Assembly (NCBI GenBank): GCA_964389925.1
Contig: CAYMGE010000018.1
Span: 1-64,000 of the forward strand
DNA length: 64,000 nucleotides
Direction: 5' to 3'
Source of the DNA: CALECP01 sp964389925
GTDB taxonomy: Bacteria; Chloroflexota; Anaerolineae; Promineifilales; Promineifilaceae
Numbering within the stretch: position 1 is the stretch's first letter; each line of letters opens with the position of its first letter. The translations under genes and the position numbers were made by a program. The notes under the pieces are model-generated. The model was not told where the DNA came from. It ran no database searches and saw nothing but the letters and a program-made list of their open reading frames with translations. Positions 59,788 through 64,000 of this stretch are shown in pieces.

Positions 59788-61520
59788 TACACGCTGTCCC
59801 CTCGCTCAAAGCGCGACATCAACTGCTCTACTTCGTCTAGCAAATTCACTTTGTCGCTCGAATAACCATAGCGTGCGCCTTCAACCATGTCATAAATGCG
59901 ATTTGTCCAGCGGATCAGCGATTCGCGGACATGATGTTGGCGCAGCTTCTGAGTACGGGCGGTTTGGCTAAGACCGACAAATGGTTCGCTAAACTTATCG
60001 CTCAAATAGCTCGTCAAGATGCGCTCGGCCGCCTGATCTGCCCTCGTTGATTTGTCTTTACGGGCAACCTTGATCGCCTGTCTTGCAATACGCCATGCGT
60101 TCTGTCGCTGCTCTAGCTCGATCTCTTCATCACTGCGCTGCCGCTGGACACGTAAAAATTTATCGGCGACGACCACAGCAGCGGGGATCAACCACAGAAC
60201 CCAGTAAAGGGGATTGTCGAGTAAGCGGAACGGTTGACGAGTCAAGCGGTTGGGCGTGGCGCGAATCGGCCGAACTTCAGGCAACAGCGCGTCTCCCTCT
60301 GCATTAGCAATCCCCGCCATGTCCTCACCACCCTGCACCAGCAGTTCGACTGGCTGTGTTGATGACTGCTCATACTGCTCTGTGTCAGGGTTAAAAAAGA
60401 TGTAATCGAGCGCGGGCAGCGTCGTTTTCCCTTCTGCGCTTGGAATCAGAACGCGCTCATATTCACGTCGCCCCTTAACAATCCCATTCTCAAATTCAGT
60501 GCTAACCGTCGATTGGTTTTCAAAGACGCGCCATCCGTCTAACACAGGCCAAGTCGGTTCGGGCAATGTGTCTATGTTGCCAATGCCTTCAACACGCACG
60601 CGCCATGTAATCGCCTCGTTGATGGCGGCCGTTGTTTTATCGAGTTCGGCCGCCATCGTAAACGTTCCCACCGCGCCATTAAACCCTTCTGGCTCCGGCT
60701 CTGGCAACGGCTTGGCATTGACCACCACATTTTCGGTCAACAAGCGCGTTCCGTCCGGGAGTTGAAATTCGGCCGGCGCGATCTCGCGCTCACCTGAGAG
60801 TGTTGGGAAGAGTGGTGAAACGAGCGTTGTGATCCGATAGGTGCGATCCGAGAGATTGTTGAGCGTTTGTGTCTGCTGATTTTCCTGTGGGTTCCAGAAA
60901 CCAACAAAGTCAGGGGAGAAGTAGGAGGGTCGGCCGAGTAGCTCTCGCGCCTGATAAAAGCGGAATAGATACAGAATTTGCTCGCCAAGATAGGGTGATT
61001 CTTTGTCCACGCTCGCCTCAACGTAAAAATCTTGGCCTGACAACTCCGTTGGCGGCACAATCTCAGCCTCAATATCTGGGAGTGGATTATTTCCTTGTGT
61101 CACTGAAATCGTCACATCGTTTGACGTATACTGCTGCCCATTGATAAAGACCGAAACAGGGTCTATGCGAAATTCACCCGCTTCTATCGGTTGCAATGTA
61201 TAGCGATAGGCAAAATAAGCCGTCGAAACGCCATTGACGATGCTAATCTGCGACGCGCTACTTTGCCCCACAACTTGGAATCCCTCTAATGGCGGCAAAA
61301 TCGGGGGTGAATCGGGCTGCGCGTTCATTGAAACGGTCAAAATAACTTGCTGATCCGTCGTCACACTGCTGCTGTCGATCGTCGCTTCTACAAGGATGTC
61401 TTGTGCGTTTGCCGAGCCAGTGAATAGCAAAACGAAGAACAGCAGGATGATGAACAATCTCCTCCTGTGAAAGCTAACATGTCCAACAAAATTTGCAACT
61501 TGCAACTTACAACCTCCCAT
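59787..61520 (-). CDS. BatD-like oxygen-tolerance protein
   Basis: 577 residues from ATG 61520 (TGATG overlap with the upstream stop). An AGGAGG further inside, before a TTG, could mark a shorter start. The hydrophobic signal (about 20-40) ends SANAQ, after which the exported beta-sandwich region opens VEATIDSSSVTTDQQVILTV, the typical BatD beginning, and contains VEASVDKESPYLGEQILYLF in a second domain. One membrane helix near residue 430 precedes a basic, helical cytosolic tail. BatD proteins are thought to assist the vWA Bat proteins at the membrane. Its neighbours on both sides complete a Bat operon. Confidence 0.88.
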   Translation of the reverse strand: MGGCKLQVANFVGHVSFHRRRLFIILLFFVLLFTGSANAQDILVEATIDSSSVTTDQQVILTVSMNAQPDSPPILPPLEGFQVVGQSSASQISIVNGVSTAYFAYRYTLQPIEAGEFRIDPVSVFINGQQYTSNDVTISVTQGNNPLPDIEAEIVPPTELSGQDFYVEASVDKESPYLGEQILYLFRFYQARELLGRPSYFSPDFVGFWNPQENQQTQTLNNLSDRTYRITTLVSPLFPTLSGEREIAPAEFQLPDGTRLLTENVVVNAKPLPEPEPEGFNGAVGTFTMAAELDKTTAAINEAITWRVRVEGIGNIDTLPEPTWPVLDGWRVFENQSTVSTEFENGIVKGRREYERVLIPSAEGKTTLPALDYIFFNPDTEQYEQSSTQPVELLVQGGEDMAGIANAEGDALLPEVRPIRATPNRLTRQPFRLLDNPLYWVLWLIPAAVVVADKFLRVQRQRSDEEIELEQRQNAWRIARQAIKVARKDKSTRADQAAERILTSYLSDKFSEPFVGLSQTARTQKLRQHHVRESLIRWTNRIYDMVEGARYGYSSDKVNLLDEVEQLMSRFERGDSV

Positions 61521-63370
61521 CAATAATCCTTTGATGGCTGACCGCCCGGCACGATGTATATTTGCTGCAAACGTTCCTGCAATGTTTGCGTGCCTTGCCC
61601 AACCGCCTCTAACAGTTGTTCCGCCTGCTCCTGCGTCAATTCGCCGCCCTGCCCCTCTGATTGAGAATCAGGCGGTTCAGGTTCTGCGGGTGGCTCTGGT
61701 GTCGCCGTGGCCTCATCTTGACTTCCCTCACCATCATCGCTGTTCTCTTCATCTTGCTCGCTAGAATCAGTTGTGGGAGTTGGAGTCCCCTCCTCACCTC
61801 CTTCTTCCTCTTCTTCCTCGCCATCACCCTCATCAGGCGGGCTTTCTTCTTCGGGAGTAGGCGTTGGCTCCTCATCTGATGAGTCATCTTCTTCCTCAGG
61901 CGTTGGCGTTAACGTGGGGGTCGGCGTTGGCTGATTGAGTTGTCGCAGTGCAAGCTCTAAATTGTACTTGGCCTCCGCGTCAGCAGGATCAAGTCGTAAC
62001 GCCTCTTTGTATGCCTCAACTGCCTGTTCCCACTGCTCTTGTACAAAATAGGTGTTGCCCAAGTTGAACCATGAATCGGAACGTAGCTCGCCATCGGCGA
62101 GGGCAATGGCATCCTGCATTGTCTGCTCTGTTTCAGGATACTGGCTTTGACGGAAGAGCGCGTTGGCACTGTTGTAGATCGGCTCGGCCGATTCCACCCC
62201 CGCCCCACGTGCCGCCGTATAGTTATCAATTGCTGCATCGTATGCCTGTGCATCAAAGTCGGCATTGCCCTGTGCGATTAGCTGCCCCCCTTCATCCACC
62301 GGAGCCGCACAACCAACCAACAGCCAGCACAATACAAATGTTGTCACTAGCTCCTCAAAGGTACGGCGCGGGCGACGACGGCGTTCAGGGATAAACTCGG
62401 CCACCACGACGCACAAAATCCCTGCGAATAAAAATAGCTGGAAACGCTCGACCGCTTGGACTTCAAAGCGGGATTCGAGTTCGGCCGATTCCAAACGATC
62501 TATAATCTCTGCCAAGGCGCTAATTTCAGCCCCCGATGCACTTGCTTGAAAATAGGCGCCGCCGCCTGTCTCCGCAATCTGCGTCAATCCCGCTTCGTCC
62601 AACCGTGACAAAATGACCTCTCCCAACTCATCGCGTTTGAATCCAACAATGTTGCCTATTTGGTCAAATTCAGGGATTGGCTCCCCATCTGGTGAACCAA
62701 ATCCAATCGTATAAATTGTGATGTTGTTGGCGGCGGCATCGGCCGCCTCCGCCAACGCATTCCCCTCATGACTTTCCCCATCTGTCATGACAATGATCAC
62801 CTTTTGACTGGAGCGCGTCGCGTCAAAGCCCGTGCGTGCCGTGCGAATTGCGTCGGCGATGGCTGTTCCCGGCCGAGAAATCATGCCCGGTGCGGCACTC
62901 ACCAAAAAGGATCGCGCCGTATCGTAATCATTTGTGAGTGGAAACTGGATAAAACTCGCCCCTGAAAATAGAACAAGTCCAACCTGATCGCCGCGTAGCT
63001 GTGCCATCAGCTCGATAATTGTCTGTTTAGCGCGGGTCAATCGATCGGGCTGCAAATCCTGTGCCAACATGCTCGCTGAGATGTCGAGCGCAACCATGAT
63101 CTGAATCCCTTCCTGCTGAACGACCTGTGTATCCGTCCCCCACTGTGGTCGCGCCAGCGCAAAGATAAGCAGCGCAAGTCCCGCCAGCCAAAGCCGATGC
63201 TGCCAACGTCGGCCGCGATCATTCAACGACTCTGCCAGCTTCTCCATCAAGCCCAAATCGCCCAAACGCGCCAGCAGCTTCTTACGTCGCCGACTCGCCC
63301 AAACTAAAAATAGCCCCAACAATGGGACAAGCAATAAACCTAGTAAGAAAAATGGTTGTCCAAAACTCAT
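61520..63370 (-). CDS. BatB/BatC fusion: membrane vWA protein with TPR tail
   Basis: 616 residues from ATG 63370. Two N-terminal helices (about 3-22 and 56-73) precede a vWA domain (about 85-280) with an intact metal site: ALDISAS and VIVMTDGESHEG. Membrane helices near 305 and 345 follow, the second ending with a lipobox-like LLVGCAAP. TPR repeats lie at about 365-475 (LGNTYFVQEQWEQAVEAYKEALRLDPADAEA as one unit), then an acidic Glu/Asp/Thr/Pro-rich tail. In many bacteria BatB (vWA) and BatC (TPR) are separate; here they are one chain, with the remains of a lipoprotein signal at the junction. Bat proteins are linked to aerotolerance and envelope stress. Confidence 0.88.
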   Translation of the reverse strand: MSFGQPFFLLGLLLVPLLGLFLVWASRRRKKLLARLGDLGLMEKLAESLNDRGRRWQHRLWLAGLALLIFALARPQWGTDTQVVQQEGIQIMVALDISASMLAQDLQPDRLTRAKQTIIELMAQLRGDQVGLVLFSGASFIQFPLTNDYDTARSFLVSAAPGMISRPGTAIADAIRTARTGFDATRSSQKVIIVMTDGESHEGNALAEAADAAANNITIYTIGFGSPDGEPIPEFDQIGNIVGFKRDELGEVILSRLDEAGLTQIAETGGGAYFQASASGAEISALAEIIDRLESAELESRFEVQAVERFQLFLFAGILCVVVAEFIPERRRRPRRTFEELVTTFVLCWLLVGCAAPVDEGGQLIAQGNADFDAQAYDAAIDNYTAARGAGVESAEPIYNSANALFRQSQYPETEQTMQDAIALADGELRSDSWFNLGNTYFVQEQWEQAVEAYKEALRLDPADAEAKYNLELALRQLNQPTPTPTLTPTPEEEDDSSDEEPTPTPEEESPPDEGDGEEEEEEGGEEGTPTPTTDSSEQDEENSDDGEGSQDEATATPEPPAEPEPPDSQSEGQGGELTQEQAEQLLEAVGQGTQTLQERLQQIYIVPGGQPSKDY

Positions 63371-63463
63371 TTTTTCACAACCCCACAACTATGTGACTCA
63401 TGTTACGTGGTTTCGATGTAGGAGTACGATGAACGAAGAGCGTCTTCATTCACTCGCCATTCT

Positions 63464-64000
63464 TTAGGGTATTTTCCGAAAAAGTGTCTGTCGCAAAAAC
63501 ATTTCCAGTGCCAGCAGCGCAATCGCAGGGATTAGAACCCACGCGACCAGCTCATCATAACGGCTAAATGTTTCAATCTCGACTTCCGATTTTTCCAGCT
63601 CGTTAATTTCATCGTATACGGCGCGTAAGCCTGCTGTATCTGTCGCGCGGAAATAGCGACCACCCGTTTCCTCAGCGATTTTCCGCAACGTCTCTTCGTC
63701 TATAATGCTTTCTTGGTAGGTGATGACTTGCTCGCCAAACAAATTGGTTGAGGGGAAGGGGACTTGTCCCAACTTACCCATGCCAATCGCATACACTTTG
63801 ATTCCCAGTGCTTGTGCCGCTTGCGCTGCCGTAAAAGGATCAATCGCGCCGGAATTGTTCACGCCATCCGTTAAAAGAATGACGACTTGGCTTTCTGTAT
63901 CGCTATTCCTGAGCATATTGGCGGCGGTCGCAATCCCCATGCCAATCGCTGTGCCGTCGATTAAGCCCAATTCGGGGGCGAGTTCAACATTTTGTAACAA
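63464..64000 (-). CDS. BatA-like vWA protein, 3' part only
   Basis: The coding region runs off the right edge of the window, so only the last 178 residues are visible. They comprise the C-terminal half of a vWA domain, with a conserved Gly-Thr-Ala-Ile-Gly turn and LLTDGVNNSG, then ETGGRYFRATDTAGLRAVYDEI, and a final membrane helix with a short basic end. Position upstream of the BatB/C, BatD and BatE-like genes identifies it as BatA. A MoxR ATPase gene is expected further upstream. The 93-base gap to the next gene shows no strong promoter or terminator. Confidence 0.85.
   Translation of the reverse strand: MLQNVELAPELGLIDGTAIGMGIATAANMLRNSDTESQVVILLTDGVNNSGAIDPFTAAQAAQALGIKVYAIGMGKLGQVPFPSTNLFGEQVITYQESIIDEETLRKIAEETGGRYFRATDTAGLRAVYDEINELEKSEVEIETFSRYDELVAWVLIPAIALLALEMFLRQTLFRKIP

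Larger units (their letters stand above)
973..62488. repeat. Dispersed palindromic octamer TCGGCCGA (HIP-like)
   Basis: The perfect palindrome TCGGCCGA occurs about 68 times by eye between these limits, on average about once per 0.9 kb; an 8-base word is expected about once in 64 kb. Examples are 973-980, 43207-43214, 54384, 58144 and 62481-62488. Most copies lie inside genes and read in different frames as Ser-Ala-Asp/Glu, Phe/Ile-Gly-Arg or Arg-Pro. Many further sites keep only the CGGCCG core. Full copies are missing from about 17.06-22.67 kb and 43.24-46.24 kb. The pattern recalls the HIP1 palindrome of cyanobacteria; its role here is unknown. Confidence 0.9.

Overview
The window most resembles a chromosome segment of a filamentous or anaerobic member of the Chloroflexota (Anaerolineae/Caldilineae type). 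The grounds are indirect: threonine-proline-rich linkers on exported proteins, surface proteins held by a C-terminal membrane helix, a gene cluster rich in FHA, vWA and tubulin-like proteins, a STAND-TPR regulator, a Bat operon, and roughly 50% GC. No 16S gene or universal marker is present, so the taxonomy is inference. A palindromic octamer, TCGGCCGA, recurs about 68 times across the window (about one expected by chance).

Region 1 (0.2-23.8 kb, minus strand) is one long cluster of twelve tightly packed genes, read from right to left. It starts with an FHA-ATPase-winged-helix regulator and a PP2C phosphatase. Two paralogous single-pass membrane proteins, a polytopic double-FHA protein and a transmembrane receptor kinase (zinc knuckle, two FHA domains, Ser/Thr kinase) follow. 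Next come an exported vWA protein with a cytosolic FHA-like tail, a tubulin/FtsZ-like GTPase, and a membrane-anchored paralogue of that GTPase whose GTP-binding signature is degenerate. A small membrane FHA protein, a membrane protein of unknown role and a LysM/PstS-like lipoprotein complete the cluster. Writer (kinase), eraser (PP2C) and readers (about seven FHA domains) sit beside a filament-forming type of GTPase and an external vWA sensor. This is the best candidate for an undescribed system: phosphorylation-controlled assembly of a tubulin-like scaffold at the membrane. The extreme left edge (1-146) looks like the terminal repeats of an IS21-type element.

Region 2 (24.0-29.9 kb) holds rodA, a histidine phosphatase, a uroporphyrinogen-III methyltransferase coupled to a large surface-anchored nuclease, and a small FmdB-type zinc-ribbon protein. 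Two of these genes appear to have leaderless promoters.

Region 3 (30.2-47.3 kb, minus strand) is a carbohydrate locus. A LacI-type regulator with a clear promoter and operator comes first. It is followed by a sugar-binding lipoprotein with two near-identical binding domains, MalF- and MalG-type permeases, an ABA4-like membrane protein, a GH13 enzyme resembling glucosylglycerol hydrolase, a GH1 beta-glucosidase, a PPK2 polyphosphate kinase, an atypical GH13 enzyme, a P-loop kinase and an amylosucrase. No transporter ATPase is present, so it is probably encoded elsewhere. The likely job is uptake and breakdown of a sucrose-like or glucosyl-polyol sugar.

Region 4 (47.3-58.9 kb) contains a tRNA-Ser(GGA) with promoter and terminator, a small exported membrane protein, an M23 peptidase lipoprotein, a receiver-like/DUF309 fusion, a very large surface serine hydrolase with an inserted repeat domain, a STAND-TPR regulator with a leaderless promoter, an exported beta-propeller protein and a 70-residue orphan. 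Region 5 (59.0-64.0 kb, minus strand) is the downstream part of a Bat (aerotolerance) operon: batE-like, batD-like, a batB/batC fusion, and the 3' part of batA, cut by the window edge.
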